Source: Coenobita brevimanus (taxonomy: Eukaryota; Arthropoda; Malacostraca; Decapoda; Coenobitidae). Taken from it: 64,000 bases of DNA. The position numbers and the translations under genes were made by a program. Position 1 is the stretch's first letter, and every line of letters starts with the position of its first letter. The notes beneath the pieces are model-generated. The model saw only the letters and a list, made by a program, of their open reading frames with translations, was not told the DNA's origin and searched no databases. The stretch spans positions 6,652,033-6,716,032 of the forward strand of contig CM064697.1 in assembly GCA_032717465.1 (NCBI GenBank), in the 5' to 3' direction. Below, in pieces: positions 26,640-38,559 of the stretch.

Positions 26640-27905
26640 TTAGGGGAAGAGTTAGGAGATGAAGGCGGCGGCGGTGGTGATGGCGGTGGTGGGAGTGGAA
26701 ATGAGGATATGATGAGAGGAACTGGAGAAGATAAGGGGAAGCATGAGGAAATGCGAGGATGTAAGGAACAGGAGAGGAGAATGAAGAAAGGATGGGAGGA
26801 ATCAGAGAAGTGGAGGAGAAGAGATATGAGTATGCAGAGAAGAATAAGATGATGTGACCAGAAAAGGCGAGAAGGAAACAAGAGATGAGAGGACTAAAGC
26901 AACTGGAATGAAGGAGAAACAAATACGAAAAGGATAAGTGAGACAAAGAAAAACTGGAGGAGAAAGAGACAACAAGAGGAGAAACGAAGACGAAAGAAGA
27001 AGCTGAAAAGAATATGAGATAAAGGGACAAGAAACGAAATGAGCTGAAGGAAAACAAAGGGAAAAAGACTAAAAAGAGCTGCAGACGCGAAAGTGACAGT
27101 AAACATGAAACAATGATGAGAAGAACTGGAAAGGAGATAAGAGAAGAAAATGGAGAATGAGAGGAGCTGTAGAAAAAGAAAGGAGAACAAGGTAGAAAGA
27201 TAAGGGAGAGGCGGAAGTGAGAAAAAGAGAGAGAAAGAAGCAAGGATAAATGCAATTTTTGAGAAGGAAGAGAAGACGGGAGGAGAAGCGGGGATGAACA
27301 TGAGAAAAATAAGGCATTGCCAGGGAAAGCAACGATAAAGTGAAGATAAAGGAAGGAAACCAGTAAAATAGTGGAAAGAAGGCAGTAAGACAATGGAGGA
27401 AAACTGTAAGGCAATGGAGAGGAAATATAAAAATAATGGAGAGAAAATAGTGAGTATTTGGATATAAAGATCAAAGAAGTGGGGAGAAAATGCATGAGAG
27501 GGGAAACTACAGAACCGAGAATATTCAAGGGAAAAAAATTAACAAAAACAATACAGGAGTGGATATAAAAAAAATGGAAAGAAAACTATAAAGAAGTTTA
27601 GAGACAACGTGTAAGAGAGAAAAATAATTACAACTGAAAACTGAAGAAAAGGCAGTACAAATGGAGAAGGAAAACTTTAAAACAATGGAGAAAAAATAAT
27701 TGAAAGTGGAGAGAAAGGAGTAAAATGGAGGTAAAACAGTAAAAGCTGAGAGAAAACAGTAAGGTTGTGGAGAGAAACAATAAAAAAATGTAAGGAAAAG
27801 ACTAAAACAGAAGTACAACAGTTAAGGTGGAGGTAAAACAGTAACAGCTGGGAAAAAATAAAGCACTGGAGAGAAATTAGTAAAGGTGTAGAGAAAGCAG
27901 TAAAG
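26640..27905. repeat. Purine-rich block
   Basis: This is 1.27 kb of A/G-rich plus strand, becoming A-richer (GGAGAGAAAA, AAAACAGTAA) after 27300. The second half has a loose repeat of TGGAGAGAAAACAGTAAG. Minus-strand frames up to 300 codons are compositional. Confidence 0.83.
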
Positions 27906-27910
27906 AAGTG

Positions 27911-27911
<1 letters not shown>

Positions 27912-27967
<56 letters not shown>
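27912..27967. repeat. (AC)28 microsatellite
   Basis: The array is about 56 bp of perfect AC at the end of a purine block. Confidence 0.96.
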
Positions 27968-27968
<1 letters not shown>

Positions 27969-28035
27969 AGGAGTGGCTGGACTATCGAAGGGGCAAAATT
28001 TCAGGGGAACGCTGTACCTGTGTTATTTGTCAGGC

Positions 28036-28068
28036 GGGGGGAAGAAGGGGGGTTGATGGGGCAGGGGG
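28036..28068 (+). other. G-quadruplex-forming motif
   Basis: Four G-runs of 6, 6, 4 and 5 bases (28036-28041, 28047-28052, 28058-28061, 28064-28068) are separated by loops of 5, 5 and 2 bases. This satisfies the canonical G4 pattern with longer-than-minimal tracts. Whether it folds in the cell is unknown. Confidence 0.75.
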
Positions 28069-28210
28069 AGAAGAGGAGGGCAGAGGGGAAAGAGAGAAAA
28101 GGAGGGAGGGTAAGAAGAGGATGGCAGAGGGAGGAGGGAGAGAAGGGATGAGGGGAAGAGGACGGCAGAGGGGAGGGGGCAGAAAGGAAGAGGAGGCGGT
28201 AATGGTAATG
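28069..28210. repeat. GGGGAGAGAGG-type purine tract
   Basis: This is a G-rich purine stretch following the G4 motif, with a loose repeat of GGCAGAGGGGA. Confidence 0.7.
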
Positions 28211-29984
28211 GAGGCATTTGGAACACTTGATGGCGTCTGTCACTTACTCTGCTGGCCCTCCTTTTTTATCTCCCATTTTTATTTGCAAGGTGGCTGAGTG
28301 CTGGCAGGGGGTAAATTAACTCTAGTGACTCAGGACACAGACTGGAGAGGTGATAAGGTAACGCTAATGGTGCGATGCGATTAGCAGGTGTAAGGATGGT
28401 GAGGCGGGAACTTGCAGGCTTAACGGTGACGTTACTGCTCGCTCTGAATGCTTCCCTGCCCATCAAATAAAAATAAGGGGCCCTTCCTTATGACTGTGGC
28501 ACGAAAACACTGTATTTGGCCAGTAATCTCGTCGGATAAGGAGGCTCCCTCACACCTCTTCCTAGACGATTTATTTTGCTTATTATACATTATTATGCTT
28601 TTCCATGTTATATAACGCCTTCTAATATCGCCATACTCTTTATAAATAACGTATAAAATGATATTAACCAGTCATATCCAAAAATAAATCGCAAGGAAGA
28701 GGTGCTTGGGAGCTATCTTAACCAACCAAAAAACGAGCCTTTGTCTGTATAAAGCTCCTAGCGTAGATCAAGAAAGCGGAGATAAAAATGTATTACCCCT
28801 TCAGGAAGCATAAAGTAACAGCTCCATAATACAGATGACGAGAAAACATGGCCTATTTCTTATTAACCACACGGGGCAAACAACAGTGTTTCTAAGAACG
28901 AGTTATCCCATCAGAAAGCATAAATTCATAAAGCTATAACACACGCAAATCCTGTCCAGTCTGTGAAAAACCTCTTGGGATAGAAAAAATGGTGCTATAA
29001 ATGGCTGACTCTTTGTCTCATCAGAAATTATTACAATTATACTCCAAACCAACATCCTCCGTTTAACAAGCCCCACCATCACCCAAGATTTCTCGCGTGG
29101 ATTTGTTGCCAAGGAACACTTTTTGCTAACACGAAATGAATCGCTTTTTTGTTGGGTTAGGAGGCTCTGTAGCACCTCTTCTTACCAGCTTATTCACGCA
29201 GATGGTACGTTAATATTACCCAGTATATTATACATCCAATGTCTGTCGATGTAAGAATGATAATAAAATGCAAAACAGAGGGATTAAAAAAGAGCTGCTA
29301 TGATACCTGCTATAGCCAAGGAGAACACGACCCGAAGGCAAGAAGGTGGAGCTGAGAAAGACAATCCATTCTTCGCTCAAACACATCTCTTATTTCCTTT
29401 ACTTTGGGGCTCCAGTTCAACGCAGAGGAGGAACTGACAGTGTGAAGATCCAGTCGACCTTTTCCTTCTAACGTCCTTAATATCCTTGTGTTCCTACCTC
29501 CAAATTCTTCCTCCTTTTCGTTTCCATCTATCATTCTCTTCCTTCGCTTCTTGCTCCACCTCTTTCCTCCCTTAATCATTCTGTTACCATGAAAGCATTA
29601 TATATTTCATTTTTTCTACATCACACGATATTATTCATCTTAGTGAAGGGATTATTGTTTATTCTTATCCCATTAAACTTTAAAAATTTATTCCAAATCT
29701 AACAGATTCATATTTTATTTGGCTTGAAAAAAAAATCGTAAAGAAATTAAGTCATTCACTCGGGTGACATATATATATATATTTTTTCATTTGCTCTTCC
29801 TCCCACCAAACAACTTTGTTCACATCACGAAAAACTTCTTGAAATGAAGAAATAAAATATAGCATCCATCAACGACACCATTCCCAAGTTGATATAAACT
29901 GTCTGATAGATATTGCAAGTGTAGGAGACTGTTCGAATGCGTATACCCACAACAGAAAAAACTGTTTGTTCGAGAGACACAAAA
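28211..29984. other. Unassigned sequence
   Basis: No gene is recognised. Two spots about 620 bp apart share similarity (28533-28580, AAGGAGGCTCCCTCACACCT, and 29156-29195, TAGGAGGCTCTGTAGCACCT), each followed by a GATTTATT- or CTTATTC-like stretch. They may be old repeat fragments. There is an AT run near 29770. Confidence 0.45.
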
Positions 29985-30014
29985 GTTTCGGCCCCATTTG
30001 GATTCTCTTCGGGC
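29985..30014 (-). other. Decayed copy of a GTTTCGGCCC-ATTTGGA-TCTTCGGG motif
   Basis: This 30-bp segment matches the one at 49670-49699 at 22 of 30 positions. On the minus strand it reads CCCGAAGAGAATCCAAATG, then GGGCCGAAAC. That resembles a mutated CUGANGA-stem-GAAA hammerhead core. Confidence 0.4.
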
Positions 30015-30184
30015 TTACAAGTCTCTCATGCGCTGAAAATGGCGAGAGAATAAGTGATCGAGGTGCAAAACTTAATGATCAATCCTTACCCTTCTTTCTC
30101 AGCACCACAGACGCACCCGAGACCAACGACAAAAGGGACAGCCAGGCGTACAGTACACTCACCCCGCCAAACAGACCCAACCAT

Positions 30185-30186
<2 letters not shown>

Positions 30187-30238
<52 letters not shown>
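30187..30238. repeat. (AC)26 microsatellite
   Basis: The array is about 52 bp of perfect AC. A short CT array (30302-30319) follows 64 bp later. Confidence 0.96.
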
Positions 30239-30240
<2 letters not shown>

Positions 30241-30319
30241 ACTGGAGATGGGGAGGGGATATCGAATTTATCCCAACATTACTCCTCTCCCTCCCTCCCT
30301 ATCTCTCTCTCTCTCTCTT

Positions 30320-31599
30320 ACCCAAAAAAAAGTTTGTTTTTAGGGGGTGAGAGGGACCAAAGAAACAAAATACGTGATCTATAAAGGCCGGAAGTTATTT
30401 TTCACTAACTTTCCTTTTTTTGTCCATTCTGTGCCGCTTCCCGTACGCCAATACCGGTAACGTGGAAACATAAAGAGCAGGGATATGAGCATCTTCCTGC
30501 CTCGGGAGTGACGTCGCCTTTGGGACCGAGTATATTCCGAATCGATGGCTACAGAAAATTGGAATGATATCCCCTGGAAAATTTATAGACGATTTCCCTA
30601 TATTGTGTAGCGTCGGGGTGGGTTTCTCTACTGCAGCGGTGTGAGGGTGGAAGTCTGGAGATCACAGGCACGGCAGGACAGATGGAGACGGACTGAGGGA
30701 TGGAGGAGAAATGGGGATATAAAGAGAAGTTGACTGACTAAACTGAGAAGGAGACTGGGACCAAAGGGGGAGAAAAAGATGTCAATTAATTTAGGCCAAG
30801 GAGCGAAGTCAGAGGAAAGATGACGTTATAATATTCTACCATATCTTTACTGGGAAAACCTTTGGGGACAGACGCCTGCTTAAGAAGAGAAATTCGGAAG
30901 TATGCTGTACCAGTAACTTCTACAACTAGCAAGAACGAAGAAGGGATGAAGGTTGTCTCTTAACATACTCGTCTTTGTGACTCCTCATGCGGAAGGGGAC
31001 GCCAGTATGGCCATTAGGTTCCAGCAACATCGCTAGGAAACAGTATCGTACCGTCAGAAGGACTATGGGAAATTCTGTACCAGTTTTTGAGGTATTCTTC
31101 ACAATGTAAAAACGGTTCAAGACGTTTCTTCTTCCCTCTGTCTTAGTGGTGAAATTTAGCACTTTTTCCTTAGCTATTGTTGTACATTTTAAGCCACAGT
31201 TTCTTCTTAAATATCACTGAAATAACTTTAGTATCGGCGTAACTTGCATGAAGAACATACCTGAGATGTATAATAAATGTGTTGTACCCACTATCCTTAA
31301 GTACACTGGCAGGGAATATGGGCTAGTGAGCATCCGGAGCCGTCCAGAAAACAACCTGATGTGATTATTCGTGACTCAGATTCATTTTATCATAATATTA
31401 CGAAAACTTTTTATCCGGCGTATCATAAAGGACAGATCAAAATGACGTGGAAAAATTATACCCGGTACTGTTGGAGGGTCTAATAAAAATCAATTAACCG
31501 GTAATGACTGGGTTAATTACACGGCAAAATTTGCGGAAAGAAGATAATTCCTCGCAGAAATTAATAATAATGGCTGACGTTACAACCTCTCACATGAAG
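30320..31599. other. Unassigned sequence
   Basis: The composition is mixed and the short frames have no domains. No gene or named element is seen. Confidence 0.55.
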
Positions 31600-32295
31600 G
31601 ACAGACGGAGAGTGAGACAAAGTGAAAGCGAACGTGACTGAAAATGACGCTGAGTGAATGAAAGTCAAAGTGAAAATGAGGGTGAGATGAAGTATAAGGG
31701 TGAGTGAGTGACATTCAGAGTAAATGTGTGAGTGAGTGAGTGAAAGTGAGGGTGAGAGTAACCGAAAGTGAGGATGAAGGTGAGGATGACAGTAAGTGAA
31801 GGTGAGGATGAAGATGAGGATGAGAGTAACTGAAGGTGAGGATGAATGTGAGGGTGAGAGGAAGTGAAAGTGAGGATGAGAGTAACTGAAAGTGAGGATG
31901 ATGATGAGGGCGAGGGGCAGTGAAAGAGAGGATGAAGGCGATGGTGAAGGCAAATGAAAGTGAGAATGATGGTGATGGTCAGAGCAAGTGAAAGTGAGGA
32001 TGAAGGTGATGGTTAGTCAAAAGGTGAAAGTGAGGATGAAGGTGAAGGTGAGAGTAAATGAAAGTGAGGATGTGTGTGAGAGTAAGTGAAACTGAGGCTG
32101 AGGCTAAGGATGAGAGTAAGTGAAAGTGAGAATGAAGGTGAAGGTGAGAGTACATGAAAGGAAGAATGAAGGTGAGGATGAGAGTAAGTGAGTGAAGATG
32201 ACATTAAGAAGAAGAGTGAGTGAACATGAGGCTGAAGGTGGGGTGAGAGGAAGCGAAAGTGAGGATGAAGGTGACAGTAAGTGAAAGTCTGTTGA
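31600..32295. repeat. GTGAGGATGAAGGTGAGAGT degenerate minisatellite
   Basis: About 0.7 kb of variants built on hexamers GTGAGG and GATGAA with GTAAGTGAAA spacers recur every 24-36 bp. There is almost no C on the plus strand. Reverse frames read as SPSPSSSLSLTLTYSHPH-like repeats. The regular interspersion of AGTGAAAGTGAG marks unit boundaries. Confidence 0.88.
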
Positions 32296-32456
32296 GGGAG
32301 GCGCGAAGGAGAGGGAGGGTGGTTGTGGCTCTCTGTCTGGCCACCATAACACCAACACACAACATGCATTACTTGATGAACAATATGGGGGAGGAGGCAG
32401 AATGGGAGAGAAGAGAAGGAATTGGAGGAGGGGAAGGGAGAGTACTGTCTAAAAAA

Positions 32457-32492
<36 letters not shown>

Positions 32493-32734
32493 TACCTCTT
32501 AACTAAATTACCTAAACTTCACCGTCAAACATTATACTAAAAAAACACATAAAAAAACACAACAAAAAGTACCGGAATAATAACTTTTGGCAGAACTACT
32601 AATGAACGTATGTGTTACTAAAAAATCTGTCTTCTTCTACAAAACGGACAAAATTCTGACTAAAAAAATAATCGCGTTTCTAATTTTTATGTCCTAGTAA
32701 TACCTTTGTCTACCTGAAGCTGCATTTTTTATCC
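32296..32734. other. Unassigned sequence with an (AG) array
   Basis: (AG)14 occupies 32461-32489. Otherwise this is AT-rich DNA without features. Confidence 0.6.
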
Positions 32735-33849
32735 ATTTCTTTCTGTGGTGTGCTTTTCTCTTCACTATCATGTGCATTTTTGTCCCCTTCACTTTCTATA
32801 GCTTTTTCTTGTACTCATTTTTCCTCTTTCAACTTTCCTTCCTACAACGTTCTTTGTCTCTTCCACGTATTTCTCCTCCTCCTCCTTCTTCATCTCCTCC
32901 TTCTCCTCTTCCTCTTCCTCTGCTTTTTTTTTTTTTCTCATTCTCCTCTTTCTCTTATCTTATTCTTCCTTCACTGAACATCGCTCTCCTCCTCTTCCAT
33001 TCCTATCATACCTTATCTTCTTCCTGTCATCTCTTTTCTAACCCATCGTTCTTTCATTCGGTATTTCTTTCTCCTCTTCCTTCAGCTACCTCTCTTCCTC
33101 ACTGCTTACCTTTCCTTCATTCGGCCCCTCTCTCCTCTTTCATTTTTTTAATTCTCCCTCTTGTATTAATATCCCATTCCCTTTCCTCATACTCTAGTCA
33201 GTTAATCTCACTCTTCCTCCTCCTCCTCCTCCTCCTCTTATTATACTTCCTCCTCTTCCTGCTACGCCTTTTCCACTCTTCTTACTCTTACAAATTCAAT
33301 ATCTCCTCTCCCACTACTATCATTTCTCTTTTCCTTTTCCAGTTTTATCATCTACTATCCCTTTCCACTTTCCTCACTCCTCCTCTTCTTCCCCCACGTC
33401 TGGCCGTGTCTCCTAAGTACGCCCTACTTCCTGGGCTGAGGGTATGGAAGTACCTATTGTATGCGGTAGTAACAGTATATTGAATCTTATCCTGTCTACA
33501 CGCTTTTCCTCTGATATTTCTGCACCGTCTTCTTCCTTCGCTTCCTCCTCCTCCTGCTCTCTCTCTCTCTCTCTCTCTCTTCCTTCAGTTCTTCTTTTTC
33601 ATCTTCGTACTCCCAGCCCGATAGCTACTTAAGTATATGTAAGTACCTATAATACTGGTCACAGATGCATCCTTATTACTAATTCTTCCACATAAAGTTC
33701 CTCCTCCTCTCTCTTCCTCAACATCACTTCTCTCTTTCATGTATAATTTTTCATTTTCCCTTCACTTCCTCTTCTTCTCTCTCTATTACCTCTTTCTCAT
33801 TTTTTTCTTTCACCACAGTTCTTTAATTTTTTCTCATCCAGACTCACCC

Positions 33850-33851
<2 letters not shown>

Positions 33852-33908
<57 letters not shown>
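33852..33908. repeat. (TG)28 microsatellite
   Basis: The array is about 57 bp of perfect TG inside the pyrimidine block. Confidence 0.96.
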
Positions 33909-33910
<2 letters not shown>

Positions 33911-34276
33911 TCTCTTCCTGTTATTTTCCCTTCATTCTTTCTATCCTCTTCACCTACTCCTCATTTCCTTTCTTACTCTTCATCATCTTCACTTCATTCC
34001 TCATTTCTTCCTCTTCCTGATGTCCCTCCATTCCTTCATTTTCCTCTCTTCCACGTGTTTCTTCTCTTCCTCACATTCCTCTTTTCCTTTTCTCATCCTA
34101 ATGTTTCTCGTCTTCCTCACTTCCTCCTCTTCCCTCGTCTACTTCTTTTCATCTCTTCCACAAGTTTCTTCTTTTTCTTTCTCTTCTACACGCCCTTCCT
34201 TTCCCCTTCTTATCCTCCTTTCTCCCTCATTATCCTTCCATCCCTTCCTCCCCCTCTTTTCCTCTTTCTCTCCCTT

Positions 34277-34456
34277 ATCTTCCTCCCCCACCAACGTCCC
34301 CACAAGCATCCTCCCATTCCTCTCCTCCTCCCTCTTTCCCTCTCTCTTTCTCTCTCTCATCTTCCTCGCTCACCGAAGTCCTCACAGGCATCCTCCTCTC
34401 TTTCCCTCTCTCTTTCTCCCCTTCATCTTCTTCCCTCACCGAAGTCCCCACAGGCG
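34277..34456. repeat. Three-unit minisatellite with a CACCGAAGTCCCCACAGGC core
   Basis: ATCTTCCTC-C-CACC-A-GTCC-CACA-GC recurs at 34277, 34359 and 34424. The units are 82 and 65 bp; the difference lies in the CT-rich spacer. The core contains the only A/G-bearing, CpG-containing sequence in the surrounding block. Confidence 0.75.
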
Positions 34457-34659
34457 CCGACTTGAGGATTTACGAGTACCTATTGTATGGGGAGGCACAG
34501 AGCTGGGGAGCTGAGGAGAATTGCTGATGACCAAACTTCCCACCGGGCGCCCTTCTTAGCACTGTCTTTTTTGATGGAGAGATGGATGGGGCGAGGGAAA
34601 GGAAGAGGTGGGTTGGAGGGATGCACAGAGAGGTGGTTTGGATGGATAGAGAGAGGTAG
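34457..34659. other. Unassigned junction between a pyrimidine and a purine block
   Basis: The stretch includes GAGTACCTATTGTATGGGG at 34474-34492, which matches AAGTACCTATTGTATGCGG at 33449-33467 almost perfectly. No gene is visible. Confidence 0.5.
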
Positions 34660-34852
34660 TGTAGTTACAGGCAGACAGACTGATGGATAGACAGATAGAC
34701 TGACAAACACAGAAAGGCAGACATACATACAGAGCGACAGACAGAATTAAATAAATAGATATAGATTTAGAGATCGATAAATACAGTACATACAGACAGA
34801 CGGATAAGCAAGGCAGTAGGCAGATACGCAGACAGACCGATGGATGGACAGA
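34660..34852. repeat. Cryptic CAGA/GATA tetranucleotide tract
   Basis: Mixed CAGACAGA, GATAGACAGA, ACATACATACAG and ATAAATAGATATAG motifs make a degenerate tetranucleotide array. On the minus strand it reads as VCLSVCLSI-like frames. Confidence 0.7.
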
Positions 34853-36320
34853 AGTGTAAATCACTGAAGAAAAAATTGAATAACGCAACGGAAAGCAAAT
34901 GAAGAAAAAAAAAATGAGTGAATGGCAGAACGCATGGACGGTACGGCAGATAATGGAGATAACAGATACCTGGATGAATACCAATGCTGAAGGATACGGT
35001 GGATGAGAATACAGAAAATGAAAAAAGAAAAAAAGGGAAACTGAAATCACAAAAGCCACAGGAACCCAGGAACAGATAAGAAGGTGAGGGAGAGACGGAC
35101 AGGCTGGAAGAAAAACGAGAACGAGAGGGGAAGAAAGAGATAAAGATGAGGTTAGCTCCTTCGGACATAAACTAAAAGCAGCAACAGCAACAACAAAACT
35201 AAAACCAGACCGAGAAGCAACAGCAGAGGTGATGGATGGAGGCGGGAAACACGTGGGGGAAGTCATACAACAAACCGCAGGAAGCAGAGGTCAGATTCGC
35301 AAACTGAAATTTCCCTCGCTTCCACATTTTCAAATACTTGTGATCGGGATAAACAACCGCTCAAACGTTATATATCCAGTTTCCTCATAATCAATGGAGA
35401 TATTATACACCTCTAATACCTCGAACACCGAGAACAGACGCGGGTTATACAATATTTTCACCTCGTTCTGTCTGTCGGTCTGTCCACTGATTATCGAAAA
35501 TCTAATGGGAGGATCATGATTAAAATTATTCTACCGATCCAAGGATAATGTGACGAATTTCTGATGAAAGTATGTCAAAGGAAAAACACACAAAGGCAAC
35601 TAAATACCAGCTTTGCAAGGCGCGGTGTGGTACGTGCTCTGCTGACGACCCTTATTTATTGTCACAAATTTCAGTAAAATATTAATCATCATTCCATCAC
35701 ACTGACACAAAATGGCACGTGTGATATAAAAAAAAAAATATGTACACGCAAGTTATAGTTTCTGTTTACCCTCTACCGCTACCACTGTCTGGGGAGGGAA
35801 GTCGTATCCAGATATTCACATCGAACACAGACCTATCGCCCAGTCATCAAGCGTTAGTTTGAAGCTTTGCTGACTACAGTACATGAGGATGAGTTCATGA
35901 AGACGCTGTTACCCGTGTGGTCTAGCAAAGCCTTCACAAAAGGACGACATATCTTCGTTCGATGTGAAACTTTGACTATACCTGGGATGGGAGGGGGGGA
36001 AGTCCATTATTCACGAGTGTACCACGATTATGAATTAACTTGGTAAGCAAAGTAAACCCTCCTCACCGGAAACAGGTGAGGATGTGTGTCATGGTGGTAG
36101 TGTGCTGAGAGGTGAGGTGAGGTGAGGTGAAGTCAGTATGTCATCTGGAACTCCGCCTGCAACTATCAATATATCACCTTCCCCCATCCCCTCCTCCATG
36201 GCACCAGAGCCAATCTTCTGGAAGGTAGGCTAATCTCCAAAACGCCAAAAGATAAGCCACATAAACCCAGGCTACCGGACGTAACCCTACGAGTACAATC
36301 AATCAACACAACTATGACCA
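34853..36320. other. Unassigned sequence
   Basis: A short GGTGA pentanucleotide run lies at 36107-36131. The rest is ordinary DNA with no gene signal. Confidence 0.5.
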
Positions 36321-36414
36321 TCTCCTTCACTACGATCGTCTTTTAAAAGTATATTTTTCGTCTCTTAAAGATTTTATTAAAGTTACGAAACACCTATTCC
36401 ACTGGGGGGGTTAA
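36321..36414 (+). mobile_element. TTAA-ended short dispersed repeat, copy
   Basis: The copy starts TCTCCTTCACTACGATCGTC, continues with AAGATTTTATTAAAGTTACG and ends ACTGGGGGGGTTAA, followed by TAAAGGC as in other copies. At 94 bp in the plus orientation, it keeps both ends recognisable. Confidence 0.68.
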
Positions 36415-37004
36415 TAAAGGCTATCTCTACTCCCTAGATTTCGGTAAGGCTCTCTTAAGGAGAATTAAGATGTCTGAAGGTAGCAAGAATAAAATATAAG
36501 ACATTACTGAAGAAGACAGTATTCCAAGGAATACTGGAATTTTGCTTTTTTGTAATCGATACATACAGCTACATCCCATGTTTCCTCATCCGTGGAGAGA
36601 TGACAGTCATATATTTCCATACATTTTTACATCGTATGTATAAGTTACATCATGGTAATAATAAACCCAAAATCAAACTTTTTTAGAAGTTCTCGGAAAT
36701 CATAATGATGAACAAGAAATGTGAAATGAAAAAGATTAACAAAAAATATTCACAATTTGTTCTTGATCGTTAAATGGTGCATTAAAGGAGAAGCATGGCT
36801 GCTTGTCTTCAAAACCATAATACATCCAGATATAAGCTTAGACGAAAGTTGAAATTAAGGCTTTACGGGAAAAGAATCAGGCTTTGTGGTCCAGTGCATC
36901 TCATGCATAAAATTCTAAATCACACCACGACAACAATTTATTTCTTGCCCACTACATCCTTTTGCACTGCACTCATCCTTGTCCCCCACTCCCACTTTCT
37001 ACAC
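36415..37004. other. Unassigned AT-rich sequence
   Basis: No gene or named repeat is recognised. Confidence 0.5.
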
Positions 37005-38400
37005 CATTAAATTTCGTTTTCCATCTCATCTGATATTTTTATGCAATTCCATCATACCTTCTAACCCTTATCTATTCTTTACTCTTGCTGTTCGATCTCC
37101 CTCCTTCAGTTCCCCGTTTATTGGCATCGTCCCTTTCTCTTTAACTTCTCTGAATCACCCCCTTCCCTCCTTTCCTTCCGCCAATAATCTATATCTTCCT
37201 CTTTTCTTTCCTTTACTTCTAGTCTCACCCTCCCCTCATTATTCTCTTATATTCTCCCCTAAATTCCTTCCCTCAATTTTCTCTTCCTCCTCCTCATCCT
37301 CCATTTTCTTTCTCTGATTTTTGTTACCATTCTCCTCCAATTTCTCCTTTCTTTGACCCTCCTCAGATGCCTCCCACATGCCAGCCTCTTTTCGCATATC
37401 ACTCACATATTACTCCTTCCCTTCGTCCTTCTTCACCTTCTTCAGTCCTTCAGTAACTCAGCAATCCCCTACCTTCAATTTCTCCTCCAATCTTCTCTCG
37501 CCCTTTCCTCCCTCTAAAAGTCTCTTCCGTGTGTCAATTTTCTGTCATTTTCTCCCCTACATTACTCCATTCTCTCATCTTTCTCTCCCCACCTCAGCTC
37601 TTCTTTTATCAATTTCCCAAATCTCTTATCTCCATTTTCCGACCATCTTCCCTTGTTCTTCCTACCTATCCTTCACTATCTCATGTCTCCTTTACGTTAC
37701 TCCCTTCCCCTCGTTAATCCCATCACTTCACAACTCTCCTTTCTTCAGCCTATTCTCGCCTTCTTATTTCATTTTCACGTTCCTCATAATCTCTTCTCTT
37801 CCTTTACCATTTTCTTCCACCTTTCTTCACGTTCTTCCCTCAACATTCTCTGCCGTCCTACCTCCTCCCTACAACCTTTTCTCCCATGCCTCCCCCTGCC
37901 ATCTCTCATTTTCACACTTCAGCCACCTCACTCTCATACCTTGAACCTTCTCGCACTCCTTCTTTCTTCTCCCCTTCTTTCTCAAACCTTCTCCTTACCT
38001 ATTTCCTAAAGTCTTCTCCATTCTTCCCTTCAAACCTTACCCCTCTTTCCTCCAAGTTCTCCTCTAGCTCTCCTCCCTCCTTCTTTCCTTTCACTTCCAA
38101 CCTTCTCATCTCCTTACTCTAACTCGCTTCCCTGTTTCCTCCAAGTTCCACTCTTCTTCTCTTCCTTTTCAAAGTTTCTGCTATCCCCTCTCAACCCTTC
38201 CTCCAACATGTTCCCCTCTTTCCTTTTCCAGCTCTCTCCCTATCCTCCTACAACCTCAGCTTCATCATCCAACTCTCTCTCTATCCTCGTCCAAATTCAT
38301 CCTCTTCCTCCAACTCTCACCCTACCCTCCCCCAACCTCATTCTCGTCCTCCACTCCACTCCTCTCCCCTCCTTCCAAGCCCCCCCCCTCCCCAACCGGC
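37005..38400. repeat. 1.4-kb pyrimidine-rich block
   Basis: The plus strand is C/T-rich with motifs CTTCCCTC, CTCCTCC and TTCTCC. Frames of 188, 118 and 112 codons are compositional. It ends at a C-run (38381-38389) just before the composition flips to purine-rich. Confidence 0.85.
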
Positions 38401-38559
38401 AACGACCGTCCCATTGTCATAAGTCGCCTGAATTCGTATTGAAGGGCCGGTAAGCAGAGGATTTATAGTCATCCATACCGGAGGCCGACCATCAGTTTAC
38501 TCCACTACTGCAAGCGGCGGGGGCGTGAGGGATGGGGGAAAGGATATTGTGTGGGTGGG

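Larger units (their letters stand above)
32735..34456. repeat. 1.7-kb pyrimidine-rich block
   Basis: The plus strand is mostly C and T, with (CCT)n near 33215-33240, a CT array at 33557-33580 and a GT array at 33852-33908. Frames of 237, 219 and 202 codons (poly S/L/F/P) are artefacts of a strand that cannot form stops. Confidence 0.85.

Noticed and set aside
28533..29195. Possible 0.6-kb duplication
   Set aside because: Only about 40 bp (GGAGGCTC-CACCTCTTC) is shared, too little to claim a segmental duplication. It is more likely two repeat fragments.
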